Of a stretch of 64,000 nucleotides of DNA, positions 29,196 through 37,744 are shown piece by piece. The translations under genes and the position numbers were made by a program. Each line of letters starts with the position of its first letter. Position 1 is the stretch's first letter. The notes under the pieces were generated by a model, which was given only the letters and a program-made list of their open reading frames with translations, was not told where the DNA came from and did no database searches. The DNA is from Prevotella sp. (GTDB lineage: Bacteria; Bacteroidota; Bacteroidia; Bacteroidales; Bacteroidaceae): NCBI GenBank assembly GCA_017478025.1, contig JAFVGZ010000003.1, positions 124,001-188,000 on the forward strand. The letters run 5' to 3'.

Positions 29196-30612
29196 ATACC
29201 ATACCGTTTCCAAGAAGATAATGGGCGACCTCAATACGCCCGTATCAACATATCTGAAGTTGCGTGACGACTACCCAATGTCAGCCCTGATGGAGTGTTC
29301 GGACTATCACAGCAGCGAAAATGCTACGTCATTCATAGGACTCCATCCCATAGGCTCCGTGGCCGTAAGTCACGGCGTGGGAATACTTCAGTTTCCTGAT
29401 GGCAACAAGACAGAGAAAGCCATCGACGATGATTACACTACCGCAGACCTCATCAACGAGTTCCTCAATGCGTTCTCCGTCAGTGGTGATGACACAAAAT
29501 TCTGCGGTCTGTTCGGTTATACCACGTTCAATGCGGTGAGATATTTCGAACACATCGATGTAAAGGACGAGACCCAGACGGAGAATGATGCTCCCGATGT
29601 GTTGTACATACTCTACAAGGATGTTGTCGTATTTGACCATTATCGCAACGAGATAACCATCATTGAGCTACTGGCCGAGGATGAGCAGGATGATCTCGAC
29701 GTACTGGAGCGTGACATCAACCACCGTCAGGTGCGCACGTTCCCCTTCCATTCCGTTGACAGCTATTTCTCTACCCTGACTGACGAGGAGCACAAGGCCA
29801 ACATTCGCAAGGGCATCAGTCATTGCATGCGTGGCGATGTGTTCCAAATAGTCCTGTCACGTCGGTTCTGCCAGAAGTATGAGGGCGATGACTTCAACCT
29901 CTACCGTGCCCTGCGCAGCATCAATCCCTCGCCCTACCTCTTTTACTTCGACTTCGGGGGCTTCCGTATCTTCGGATCCTCACCCGAGACCCATTGCCGT
30001 ATAGAGGCAGGCATCGATGCCAACGGTGAGAAACAATACACGGCTTTCATAGACCCTATTGCCGGCACCACCAAGCGCACAGGCAATGCGGAGCAGGACC
30101 GCAAGAATGCAGAATACCTGCGCAATGACCCCAAGGAGAATGCCGAGCATGTGATGCTTGTTGACCTGGCACGCAATGACCTGTCGCGCAACTGTCACAG
30201 CGTGCATGTAGATTTCTACAAGGACATGCAGTTCTACTCCCATGTCATACACCTTGTCTCCCGTGTCAGCGGCACGCTCAATGCCGGTGCAGACCCCATC
30301 AAGACGTTCATCGATACCTTCCCTGCCGGTACTCTCTCAGGTGCACCCAAAGTAAAAGCCATGCAGCTCATCTCACTCTATGAGCCTCACAATCGCGGTG
30401 CCTACGGAGGCTGCATCGGGTTCATAGGGTTCAACAAATCCCTGAATCAGGCTATCACCATACGCACATTCGTCAGTCGTAACGGCATGCTCTCGTTCCA
30501 GGCAGGAGGCGGCATAGTGGCCAAGAGTAACGAGGAATACGAACTGCAGGAAGTAAACAACAAACTCGGTGCGCTCAGACGTGCCATAACAATGGCGGAG
30601 GACATAAAATGA
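29188..30612 (+). CDS. trpE: Anthranilate synthase component I
   Basis: TrpE, 474 residues, converts chorismate to anthranilate with ammonia supplied by TrpG. C-terminal catalytic segments are [40 protein letters not shown] and [12 protein letters not shown]. The N-terminal tryptophan-binding motif, usually LLES, reads LMEC at 34-37, so the conserved serine is replaced by cysteine. It overlaps trpB by eight bases and trpG by four. Confidence 0.95.
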   Translation: MYKYHTVSKKIMGDLNTPVSTYLKLRDDYPMSALMECSDYHSSENATSFIGLHPIGSVAVSHGVGILQFPDGNKTEKAIDDDYTTADLINEFLNAFSVSGDDTKFCGLFGYTTFNAVRYFEHIDVKDETQTENDAPDVLYILYKDVVVFDHYRNEITIIELLAEDEQDDLDVLERDINHRQVRTFPFHSVDSYFSTLTDEEHKANIRKGISHCMRGDVFQIVLSRRFCQKYEGDDFNLYRALRSINPSPYLFYFDFGGFRIFGSSPETHCRIEAGIDANGEKQYTAFIDPIAGTTKRTGNAEQDRKNAEYLRNDPKENAEHVMLVDLARNDLSRNCHSVHVDFYKDMQFYSHVIHLVSRVSGTLNAGADPIKTFIDTFPAGTLSGAPKVKAMQLISLYEPHNRGAYGGCIGFIGFNKSLNQAITIRTFVSRNGMLSFQAGGGIVAKSNEEYELQEVNNKLGALRRAITMAEDIK

Positions 30613-31193
30613 ATATCGTTATCATAGATAATTACGACTCTTTCACATACAATCTCTCACACCTTGTAAAAGAGCTTGGAGCCGAAGTTACCGTGCTCCG
30701 CAATGACAAGTTCCAACTTCAGGACCTTATGCCATTTGACAAAATCATCCTCTCCCCCGGTCCGGGCATACCATGTGAGGCAGGCTTGCTGCTTGATGTC
30801 ATAAAAACCTATGCGGGCAAGAAACCTATCCTCGGAGTTTGTCTTGGTCATCAGGCCATCGCCGAAGCCTTTGGGGGATCTCTGATAAATCTTACTGAGG
30901 TCTTTCACGGCGTTGCCACAGAGGGAACCATCCTCAGCGACGTTGGGGATGTGGATTACATCTTTCGTGGCTTGCCCTCACGCATCACTATGGGGCGCTA
31001 CCACTCGTGGGTCGTTGACAGAGACACCCTCCCCGCTTGCCTTCAGGTCACGGCAGAGAGCGATGAACATCAGATTATGGCGCTGCGCCACAGAAAGTAT
31101 GACATCAGGGGAATACAGTTCCATCCCGAAAGCGTCCTCACTCCACAAGGCACAGACATCATAGCAAACTGGATGGGAATGCACAATGCATAA
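30609..31193 (+). CDS. trpG: Anthranilate synthase component II (glutamine amidotransferase)
   Basis: TrpG, 194 residues, is a class I glutamine amidotransferase. The nucleophile is Cys78 in GVCLGHQAIAE, and the catalytic His and Glu are in GIQFHPESVLTPQG. The four-base overlap with trpE (ATGA) fits a fixed-ratio complex. It could also serve para-aminobenzoate synthase, as in many bacteria. Its stop codon lies inside a heptamer repeat. Confidence 0.94.
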   Translation: MNIVIIDNYDSFTYNLSHLVKELGAEVTVLRNDKFQLQDLMPFDKIILSPGPGIPCEAGLLLDVIKTYAGKKPILGVCLGHQAIAEAFGGSLINLTEVFHGVATEGTILSDVGDVDYIFRGLPSRITMGRYHSWVVDRDTLPACLQVTAESDEHQIMALRHRKYDIRGIQFHPESVLTPQGTDIIANWMGMHNA

Positions 31194-31330
31194 TTCATAA
31201 TTCATAATTCATAATGCATAACTTGTTAATTCGTTAACTTGACAATTCGTTAACTTGACAATTCGTCCCTCTGCATACTTCTCCCTCCCCTAGGGGAGGG
31301 CAAGGGTGGGGCTTTCCCTAAAGGAGGGCC
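31189..31330. repeat. Composite intergenic repeat after trpG
   Basis: Four CATAATT-type heptamers run from 31189 to 31216, then three copies of a 16-base unit near GTTAACTTGACAATTC (31217-31264), then a GC-rich part with the palindrome CCCTCCCCTAGGGGAGGG at 31283-31300. The heptamer plus G/C-run combination recurs in inverted form at 52572-52636 and 53310-53400, so it is a dispersed element. The palindrome could act as a terminator stem, but no T-run follows. Confidence 0.7.
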
Positions 31331-31346
31331 GGAGTGGGGATTTTCA

Positions 31347-32540
31347 ATGTCCGGTATCTATCTTCACATACCATTCTGCAAAAGCCGGTGCGTTTACTGC
31401 GGATTCTACTCCACGACAGGCATGACCGCTCACACGGAGCAGGCATACGTCAATGCCTTGTGCCGGGAGCTGCAGCTTCGTCAGGACTATCTGCCATCCT
31501 CAGAGTACGTCAACACAATATACTTTGGGGGTGGCACGCCGTCTGTACTCTCAGCAGAATTCCTTCACACCGTTGTGCATACCATTAAAGATGTCTATGG
31601 TGCTATGCTCCGGCTCCGGGAATTTACCATGGAGTGTAATCCCGATGATGTCACTCCTCAGCTCGCCAGCACCCTCGTGGAGCTGGGTGTCAACCGCATC
31701 TCCATGGGCGTACAGTCCTTCAATCCGCAGATACTGTCCTTCCTGCACCGTCGCCATAACGCCTCTCAGGTGGCACAGGCCGTAGAGACATTCCGTGCTG
31801 CGGGCATCACCAACATCAGTCTGGACCTCATCTATGGCATCCCAGGACAGACCCAAGATATGTGGCTCTCAGACATACGTCAGACTATAGCGCTTTCCGT
31901 GCCCCACATATCATCCTACGCCCTGTCCTATGAAGACGACACGCCGCTGACACGCCTGCTTAACAAGGGCGAGATAACCCCGCAGTCAGACGAGGAATAC
32001 CTGCAGATGTATCTCACACTCGTTAACGCTCTCTCCGATGCCGGCTATGAGCACTATGAGATAAGCAACTTCTCCCTCCCCGGATATCGCTCTCTGCACA
32101 ACAGCAGTTACTGGAACGGCACACCATATCTCGGTGTCGGCGCGGGAGCCCACTCATATCGGGGCATCACGGCAACGCCATCGGGATTTGGCACCACCTC
32201 ACGCCAATGGAACATCTGCGACATTGGACAATACACGTCGGCATACGGTGCATCATCAGAGGCAGACCGTAGCGCAGAACGCCAAAGCGCTATAGAGCAA
32301 GTCGTAACATGTGAAACCCTCGATGATGACGAGCAATACAACGACATCATCGTGACGCAGCTGCGAAGAGCAGAGGGCATAGACCTTAGCTGCCTGCCAC
32401 ACAGATATCGAGCGCACCTGCTACGGGCTGCACAAAAGAGTATCGACAACGGGACACTCGCCCTTTCTCCCACACACATACATCTCACTCGCAAGGGACT
32501 CTTCATCAGCGATACCATCATGACAGAACTGATAATATAA
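31347..32540 (+). CDS. hemW: Radical SAM heme chaperone HemW
   Basis: A 397-residue HemN-like protein. The cluster motif CxxxCxxC is formed by Cys11, Cys15 and Cys18, followed by Gly rather than the extra cysteine of true HemN. This, and its shorter length, point to HemW, which inserts heme into target proteins, rather than coproporphyrinogen dehydrogenase. Family segments YFGGGTPSVL, NRISMGVQSF and SLDLIYGIPGQT are present. It is separated from trpG by repeats. Confidence 0.9.
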   Translation: MSGIYLHIPFCKSRCVYCGFYSTTGMTAHTEQAYVNALCRELQLRQDYLPSSEYVNTIYFGGGTPSVLSAEFLHTVVHTIKDVYGAMLRLREFTMECNPDDVTPQLASTLVELGVNRISMGVQSFNPQILSFLHRRHNASQVAQAVETFRAAGITNISLDLIYGIPGQTQDMWLSDIRQTIALSVPHISSYALSYEDDTPLTRLLNKGEITPQSDEEYLQMYLTLVNALSDAGYEHYEISNFSLPGYRSLHNSSYWNGTPYLGVGAGAHSYRGITATPSGFGTTSRQWNICDIGQYTSAYGASSEADRSAERQSAIEQVVTCETLDDDEQYNDIIVTQLRRAEGIDLSCLPHRYRAHLLRAAQKSIDNGTLALSPTHIHLTRKGLFISDTIMTELII

Positions 32541-32700
32541 CTGAACTTTCGTAAGCAGAAAACGCCCTGAACTCCAAGCTTCGCTCGCCTGAGTTCCGCA
32601 AAAAAAAGTCATAAACTCCGAGTTCGCCCGCATGCCCCCCTTGAAAAAAAGATAAGTGAGAAACATAGGGGTTGCGTACACTATATATTTAAACATTAAT

Positions 32701-34242
32701 ATGCCAATATACAGTATTATTATAAAAATTATATTCTCGCTTTTGATGCTTATCTGCGTTGCATGCGGCAACGAAGAGGAGCACGTAGATACCGTCTCTG
32801 CTGTTCCGCCCATTGATGAGGCTTTGCGACAGCGCATTGACTCCTTCGTCACCGCCGTGCCAGCCATTGGCGATGTAGGCCTGATTGTCTATGACCTCAC
32901 GGCAGATCAGGAAATCTATTCCCTCTGCTCTGACTCTCTCATGCAGCCCGCATCTTGCATGAAACTTTTCACTACCGTTGCGGCACTTCGCACGCTGGGA
33001 CCCCATGCGCTCCACAAGACAGAGCTCTACACCACAGGCGACATCAAGCAGGACACCCTACATGGCAACATTATCCTCAAAGTGCACTTCGACCCCTACT
33101 TCCACGCTGACAGTCTCGTCCGACTGCTGACCTTCCTGCCTCCCCAGATAAAGGGAATCAAAGGTCATGTGGTAATAGACATGAACAATCAGCAGCCCAT
33201 GCTGCACGAAGAGCACTGGACCCCGGGCGACCTCAAGACACGCTACTTGTCACTCTCGTTCACTGGCTACTACAAGCTCGCAAGACTGCTGCCCTACGTC
33301 ATGTCTCAGGCTACGGGGCTACGCATAACCCCCAAGGACATCATCCCCGGCACATTCAATCCACGCAAGGCCCATCTCTGCGGCACCATATACACACCTC
33401 TCGCTGCCTCAGTAGAGCGTTCCCTCAGAGTATCATCCAATATCAACGCCGAGTGCCTGCTTTATCCCCTGGGCTATCGCATCAACCCCCACGGCAACTA
33501 CAGGCAGGGCGGCATAGAGTTCCTTCGCCAGTTCATCAACAGGGAGTTGCTGCAGCCAGACGAAGACCCCAAACGCAGCTATGCCCTGCATGACGGTTGC
33601 GGACTCTGTCCTGAAAGCCGTGTGACGCCTGCCCTTCTGGTAAACCTTCTCAGGTACTCCTGGCAGCATCCGTACATCTACAAGACCCTCCTCGCCTACC
33701 TGCCCCACTCCGGCATTGACGGCACCCTGCGCGACCGTCTCCGCAAACCACATCTCGTAGGACGCATCACGGCCAAGACCGGCACCCTCACCCGCGACGG
33801 AGGCATCAGCACCTTGACAGGCTACTTCAAAGGCAACGACGGCCACACCATCGCCTTTGCCATCATGAATAATCGCTGCCCCGTGCTCGATGGTCGGTGG
33901 TGGCAAGACAAACTGATAGAAAAAGCATTCCTGCCCAAACCAAAACAACAGGAAAAGACCATAGGTCAAAGTGCTGTAAAAAAGCCTGCCGCAAAAAAGA
34001 CAACAGCAAAAAGGCCAGACATAAAAAAGACCACGACAAAGAAGTCTTTCTCTAAAAAGGCTACATCAACAAAAAAGGCTACTACAAAAGAAACAACACC
34101 GAAGAAGTCTTCGACAACGAAGTCCGTTACCAAAAAGACAACAGCCCCAAAAAACACACCGAAGAAATCTTCGACAAAGACGTCTGTTACCAAAAAGACT
34201 ACTACAAAAAAGACTACTACAAAAAAACGTCGAAACAAGTAA
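32701..34242 (+). CDS. dacB: PBP4-type D-Ala-D-Ala carboxypeptidase lipoprotein with lysine-rich tail
   Basis: A 513-residue S13 family wall peptidase. The ATG at 32701 gives a lipoprotein signal (IFSLLMLICVACG, lipidated Cys22), better than an in-frame GTG 15 codons upstream. Active-site motifs are SxxK at Ser85-Lys88 (SCMK), SxN at 245-247 (SSN) and KTG at Lys359. It should trim or cut peptidoglycan crosslinks in the periplasm. The last 100 residues (from about 33934) are almost only Lys, Thr, Ser, Ala and Pro, like histone H1 tails, and unlike E. coli DacB. A 45-base near-perfect repeat (34096-34140 and 34156-34200) shows the tail grew by duplication. Confidence 0.88.
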   Translation: MPIYSIIIKIIFSLLMLICVACGNEEEHVDTVSAVPPIDEALRQRIDSFVTAVPAIGDVGLIVYDLTADQEIYSLCSDSLMQPASCMKLFTTVAALRTLGPHALHKTELYTTGDIKQDTLHGNIILKVHFDPYFHADSLVRLLTFLPPQIKGIKGHVVIDMNNQQPMLHEEHWTPGDLKTRYLSLSFTGYYKLARLLPYVMSQATGLRITPKDIIPGTFNPRKAHLCGTIYTPLAASVERSLRVSSNINAECLLYPLGYRINPHGNYRQGGIEFLRQFINRELLQPDEDPKRSYALHDGCGLCPESRVTPALLVNLLRYSWQHPYIYKTLLAYLPHSGIDGTLRDRLRKPHLVGRITAKTGTLTRDGGISTLTGYFKGNDGHTIAFAIMNNRCPVLDGRWWQDKLIEKAFLPKPKQQEKTIGQSAVKKPAAKKTTAKRPDIKKTTTKKSFSKKATSTKKATTKETTPKKSSTTKSVTKKTTAPKNTPKKSSTKTSVTKKTTTKKTTTKKRRNK

Positions 34243-34269
34243 AAGCAAAACCCAGGAAGGAAGATCAAT

Positions 34270-34303
34270 AAAAGCCCTGTAGCAATCAGTTTACAGGGCT
34301 TTT
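34270..34303. terminator. Bidirectional terminator between convergent genes
   Basis: AAAAGCCCTGTA (34270-34281) pairs with TACAGGGCTTTT (34292-34303) around a 10-base loop, with further T's after the right arm and A's before the left arm. It sits between dacB (+) and the nucleotidase-like gene (-) and can serve both. Confidence 0.85.
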
Positions 34304-34325
34304 TTGTAATCTTACGAAGTATGCG

Positions 34326-35900
34326 TCACTCCACGATAGTGATGCGTCCTTGGGGAGCGGCATAGTCATTACCTATGTTGCCACCCAGAACTTTTTGTAC
34401 GTAATCCGTGAAATAGTCACGATAGAGAACATGGCTAACCACCAACATCTTGCACCCCTTGAAGACCCCGTTGAGCCCACCCTCAGTAACGCAGTAGTCG
34501 GAAAGGGCTACGGTATAATGGCGGTCTGGTTCTATGGGTGCGTAGGTGCCGTCGGCCTGTAACACCAGAACATCGCTGACGGTCCTGGTGGCAGACGAGG
34601 CAGTGTATTTCAAGCCTGACACCTGCACGAATTCGCCTGACTCACCAGGGAGATTCTTGATACCGAGCTGCAGGGCCTGGAGGATAGTGCTGCCCAGGGC
34701 TTCAATCTTGCACACATTATTATCAAATGGCAAGAGGTTGATGACATCCCTGTATCTTATGTCACCCGCAGGCAGATCCACACGTACCGCCCCGCCATTG
34801 ATGACACCTATATCTGCCTGCATGAAATGCCGCATGGCATCAGCAACGATGTCTGCTGCATTGGTCTCGGCATTGCGCACCATGCGGTTGCCATTCTCAT
34901 CGTTGACGAGCAGCGGCACATCAGAGCGGAACACCACTCGGGCTGCCTCTTCGTTGACCTTGTCATCGACAGCGGTAACTGCAGCGGCAACGGCATCACT
35001 CACATGGTTCACCTGGTCGGTAGGTATTATAGTGGCGGTCATGTTACCATCACGGGAAATGACGAGCTTGCCGATATTAGCAAACTGTGTCCCCGTCTGA
35101 CAGAGCAGCACGGGCTTGCCCTGACTGTTGTTCACCGTGGTATTGATAACTGAGTGTGTATGTCCATCGAGCACCACATCGATGCCCGAGGTGGCTACAA
35201 TAAGGTCTGTAGAGGTATATCGGTCCTGTGGTTCCTGTCTCTCGCCTAAGTGCGACAGCAGGATGACATAGTCAGCCCCATCATGGCGTGCATCATTGAC
35301 AGCCTGCTGCACCAGCTGCACATAGGTGTCGCAACGGGTGTCATAGAGCTGAGCGCCGCTGCTACTATAAAAGGCATAGGACTCGCTGAGGTATTGCGTA
35401 TCGGGTGTTAGCACACCAATAAACGCCACGCGTTTGTTGCCATAGGTGCTGATGGTGTAGGGACGATAGACGAGGTTGCCCAATATGTCGTAGAGATTGC
35501 AACATGTGAGAGGGGCATTGAGGTCAGCAAGGAGCTGGCGCATGCGTGGTGTGAGGTAGTCAAACTCATGATTGCCGATAGTCACAGCGTCATACCCTAC
35601 GCTCTTCATAATGTCAATGATATACTGCCCCTTGGAGATAGCCCCAACAACACCTCCCTGCAGATAATCCCCTGAAGAAACTATGGCGGCATAGGCGGTA
35701 TCTCTTACGGCATCGCGCAGACCTGCCATCTTGGCATAGCCCTTGAGCTCACAATGCACATCATTCTCAAAGAATACAACGATACTACGATCACCCTCAG
35801 TTGGCATCGCAATACTGCAATCATTATGACTGCGCAACGTCGCTACAGAGACGAAGCACAACGCAAGTGCAAGAAACATTATTTTTAGTTCATATCTCAT
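34326..35900 (-). CDS. Secreted 5'-nucleotidase/UDP-sugar hydrolase family phosphatase
   Basis: A 524-residue exported metallophosphatase. A signal peptide is visible (MFLALALCFVSVATLRS). The N-terminal metallophosphatase domain has ENDVHCEL (metal-binding Asp and His), SSGDYLQGG, IGNHEFDYL and LLSHLGE with DGHTHS. The C-terminal nucleotide-binding domain (about 310-524) has NGGAVRVDLPAGDIRY and LLPFDN. It likely scavenges phosphate from nucleotides in the periplasm. It has a well-formed promoter upstream and stands alone. Confidence 0.9.
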   Translation of the reverse strand: MRYELKIMFLALALCFVSVATLRSHNDCSIAMPTEGDRSIVVFFENDVHCELKGYAKMAGLRDAVRDTAYAAIVSSGDYLQGGVVGAISKGQYIIDIMKSVGYDAVTIGNHEFDYLTPRMRQLLADLNAPLTCCNLYDILGNLVYRPYTISTYGNKRVAFIGVLTPDTQYLSESYAFYSSSGAQLYDTRCDTYVQLVQQAVNDARHDGADYVILLSHLGERQEPQDRYTSTDLIVATSGIDVVLDGHTHSVINTTVNNSQGKPVLLCQTGTQFANIGKLVISRDGNMTATIIPTDQVNHVSDAVAAAVTAVDDKVNEEAARVVFRSDVPLLVNDENGNRMVRNAETNAADIVADAMRHFMQADIGVINGGAVRVDLPAGDIRYRDVINLLPFDNNVCKIEALGSTILQALQLGIKNLPGESGEFVQVSGLKYTASSATRTVSDVLVLQADGTYAPIEPDRHYTVALSDYCVTEGGLNGVFKGCKMLVVSHVLYRDYFTDYVQKVLGGNIGNDYAAPQGRITIVE

Positions 35901-36044
35901 AATTCACCTATGTTCACATTTTTGGATTTTGACAAATCCTGTCGCAATTTCCAACATGACGTTTCTTAGTCCTGGTCTTCTTCATTATCGTCAATACTAA
36001 TATGTAACAGAGAACGATCCCTTTGTAACATACCGTTTCATGCG

Positions 36045-36075
36045 CAAAGGTAATAAAAGGTTTCCATACATCAAA
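36045..36075 (-). promoter_or_regulatory. Promoter of the 5'-nucleotidase family gene
   Basis: On the minus strand TTTG (36072-36075) is followed after 19 bases by TACCTTTG (36045-36052), matching the Bacteroidetes promoter in both boxes and spacing. The start codon is about 145 bases downstream. Confidence 0.7.
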
Positions 36076-36480
36076 ATTTCAAGGGATAAAATGTGTGACT
36101 GCGAGCATTCAGTCTTTCATTAGCAAAGTGACTAATGATATGGTTTCACATTTGAGCCATATACATTATTATGTTTAGACCTGTATAACCCCTTGCACTC
36201 GACATTCAGAATCTCCCTCGATGCAAATTTGAATTGTTAAAATTTATGCGCAAAAAGTGTTAAAATCGCGAATGAACGATTTCGGATTCGTCCTTTCTCG
36301 TTCAATATTTGCAAGCAAACTCTTCCGCGGCACCAAATTCGCGCAAATTTCGAAGGGTAAATTTCAAATTGTCTCACCTGTTATATTGAATTCAAGTATG
36401 CCTAAAATGTAAAACCTGAAACATATTGATAATGTGCAAGTTATCGTAGCCAATCATTCTAACTACAAAACTTTCGCTAT

Positions 36481-36635
36481 GTAAATGACCAACTATTACA
36501 TTCTAAAAGACCAACTTTTACAACCTAAAAGACCTACTTTCACATAGGAAAGGAGTTACTTCCCTTTGAGAAAAGTAGGTCAACGCGGGTAGAAAAGTAG
36601 GTTATCATGGGCAGAAAAGTAGGTTACCACCAACC
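36481..36635. repeat. Mirrored 22-base-period array (locus 2)
   Basis: Three tandem 22-base units start at 36481, 36503 and 36525 (for example CTAAAAGACCWACTTTYAC). After a 23-base spacer come three units in the opposite sense at 36570, 36592 and 36614, each starting GAAAAGTAGGT. The period is exactly 22 in both halves. The core AAAGTWGGTC and its complement match the array at 12119-12203. Only about half of each unit is conserved, and the intervening bases differ. Confidence 0.8.
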
Positions 36636-36792
36636 GGAATTTAGGCTAACATCTACGATAACGTGGTATTTTTGTTCCATAATACAGGCAAAATTGTCCC
36701 TAAAATTTCTATTTTTCATTTTTCAATAGTGAAAACTCAAAAAATTATAGAGTCCATTTTAACACTTTATTTAACACTTGCGAGTATGGTTA

Positions 36793-37311
36793 CTATATCC
36801 CTCTCTCAGCCCAATCGCCTCTATCAAGATTTCTATACCCTATTGCCTCTGCGATGTGCTGGCTCTGCACCTTCTCGCTGCCGGCGAGGTCGGCAATGGT
36901 GCGGGCTACCTTGAGGATGCGGCTGTAGGCACGGGCTGAGAGCTTCAGGCGTTCCATCGCCATGCGGAGCATGTCGAGAGAAGCAGCATCGGGTTCAGTA
37001 TATTCGTGTATCATCCGCTCAGTCATCTGGGCATTGCAGTAGATAGCCCCCTCCCGTCCTCCACTAGAGGAAACCTGTCCCTTGAAACGCTCTGTCTGTA
37101 TGTTGCGGGCTTTTATTACTCTCTCACGGATGACTGAAGAGGGTTCGCCCGGCTGCATCTTTGACAGTTCAGCAAAGGGTACGGCTTGTATCTCACAATG
37201 TATATCGATGTGGTCGAAGATTTTGTAACCCCGTTTACAAGAATTTTTCATTCTTGTGAGAAGGGTAATTGTCAGCATTGCAGCGATCATACTTAAAGTG
37301 ATATTCACCAT
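36793..37311 (-). pseudogene. ComM/YifB C-terminal fragment 1 with a new hydrophobic N-terminus
   Basis: A 172-residue frame. Residues 35-172 (about 36793-37210) match the last 130 residues of the full comM at 50384-51931, ending identically in DWAERGI. By eye about 90% of residues agree over the last 82, while the DNA differs at many silent sites, so it is not a recent local copy. The match starts at the isoleucine of the DRIDI motif. The ATPase core is absent. The first 34 residues are unrelated and include a hydrophobic stretch (ITLSMIAAMLTITLLT). A promoter-like box lies upstream, so a truncated product could be made. Most likely a relic. Confidence 0.8.
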
Positions 37312-37330
37312 TTATTTGTCTTTGTTTGTG

Positions 37331-37338
37331 CAAAGATA
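37331..37338 (-). promoter_or_regulatory. Promoter -7 box before comM fragment 1
   Basis: On the minus strand this reads TATCTTTG, a full TAnnTTTG match 20 bases before the fragment's start codon. The -33 region is AT-rich without a clear TTTG. Confidence 0.45.
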
Positions 37339-37403
37339 GCAATTATTATCTATTTTATAAAAGGTGGAATGATATTTTTTGATTATTTAGGAGAAAACGG
37401 AAA

Positions 37404-37428
37404 CATCCTGCTTTATTCTGGCAGGATG
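37404..37428. terminator. Small hairpin, possible terminator
   Basis: CATCCTGC (37404-37411) pairs with GCAGGATG (37421-37428) around nine bases. Only loosely T-rich sequence follows on either side. It lies in the gap between comM fragments 1 and 3. Confidence 0.35.
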
Positions 37429-37451
37429 CTTGTTATTTCCAACTGACATGT

Positions 37452-37496
37452 TTTACAATGAGACTTGTTCAGTTATGATTCGATAGAATGTCGAGC
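37452..37496. repeat. Left degenerate direct repeat flanking the GH95-Fic cargo
   Basis: TTTACA, then GTTATG, then AGAATGTCGAGC (37485-37496). The same three blocks in the same order occur at 48813-48855 with slightly different spacers (33 versus 31 bases to the last block). The pair brackets 11.3 kb of cargo. The last block equals part of the comM DML codon region. Confidence 0.5.
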
Positions 37497-37507
37497 TGAT
37501 GGTGATG

Positions 37508-37590
37508 GACTATACCCTATGGCTTCGGTAGTATGTTGGCTCTGGACTGATGGTACGGGCGACCTTCAGGATGCGGCTGTAGGTACGGGC
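37508..37590 (-). pseudogene. ComM/YifB fragment 3, decayed
   Basis: About 80 bases resemble the minus-strand comM segment encoding ARAYSRILKVARTIA to AEAIGY. It is closest to fragment 1 (shared TATACCCTAT and CAGGATGCGGCTGTAGG) and lacks about 27 internal bases. It is not translatable as ComM. Confidence 0.6.
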
Positions 37591-37700
37591 AGAGTGTTTA
37601 ATCCATCGTTAAAGGTGGAAATAGTAGTGGATTTTTGTACAATCGTACTATTTTTGATTCAATACGTACTAAAATACACCTTCTTTTTTGTAATTGTCTG

Positions 37701-37708
37701 TACTTTTG
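37701..37708 (+). promoter_or_regulatory. Promoter -7 box for the GH95-CE8 operon
   Basis: TACTTTTG matches TAnnTTTG, 37 bases before the GH95 start. No TTTG lies at the expected -33 distance, so strength may depend on an activator such as the neighbouring AraC-type regulator (inference). Confidence 0.5.
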
Positions 37709-37744
37709 CAGCCGAATTACGATAATCAACAAAGCAAGTAAAAG

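Larger units (their letters stand above)
35901..36792. other. Gene-free AT-rich gap
   Basis: No credible gene lies in these 890 bases. The part nearest the nucleotidase gene holds its promoter and a leader of about 135 bases. From 36481 to 36635 lies a mirrored 22-base-period array. The rest is AT-rich without obvious structure and ends against the comM fragment. Confidence 0.7.

Noticed and set aside
33966..34268. Minus-strand ORF opposite the DacB tail
   Set aside because: It is the mirror of the lysine codon repeats (Phe/Val-rich product) and overlaps the terminator.
36481..36635. Possible CRISPR array
   Set aside because: Units are too short, the variable parts are about 11 bases, half the units are inverted, and no cas gene is present.
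37465..37725. 86-codon plus-strand ORF before GH95
   Set aside because: Runs antisense through decayed comM fragment 3 and over the GH95 promoter box.
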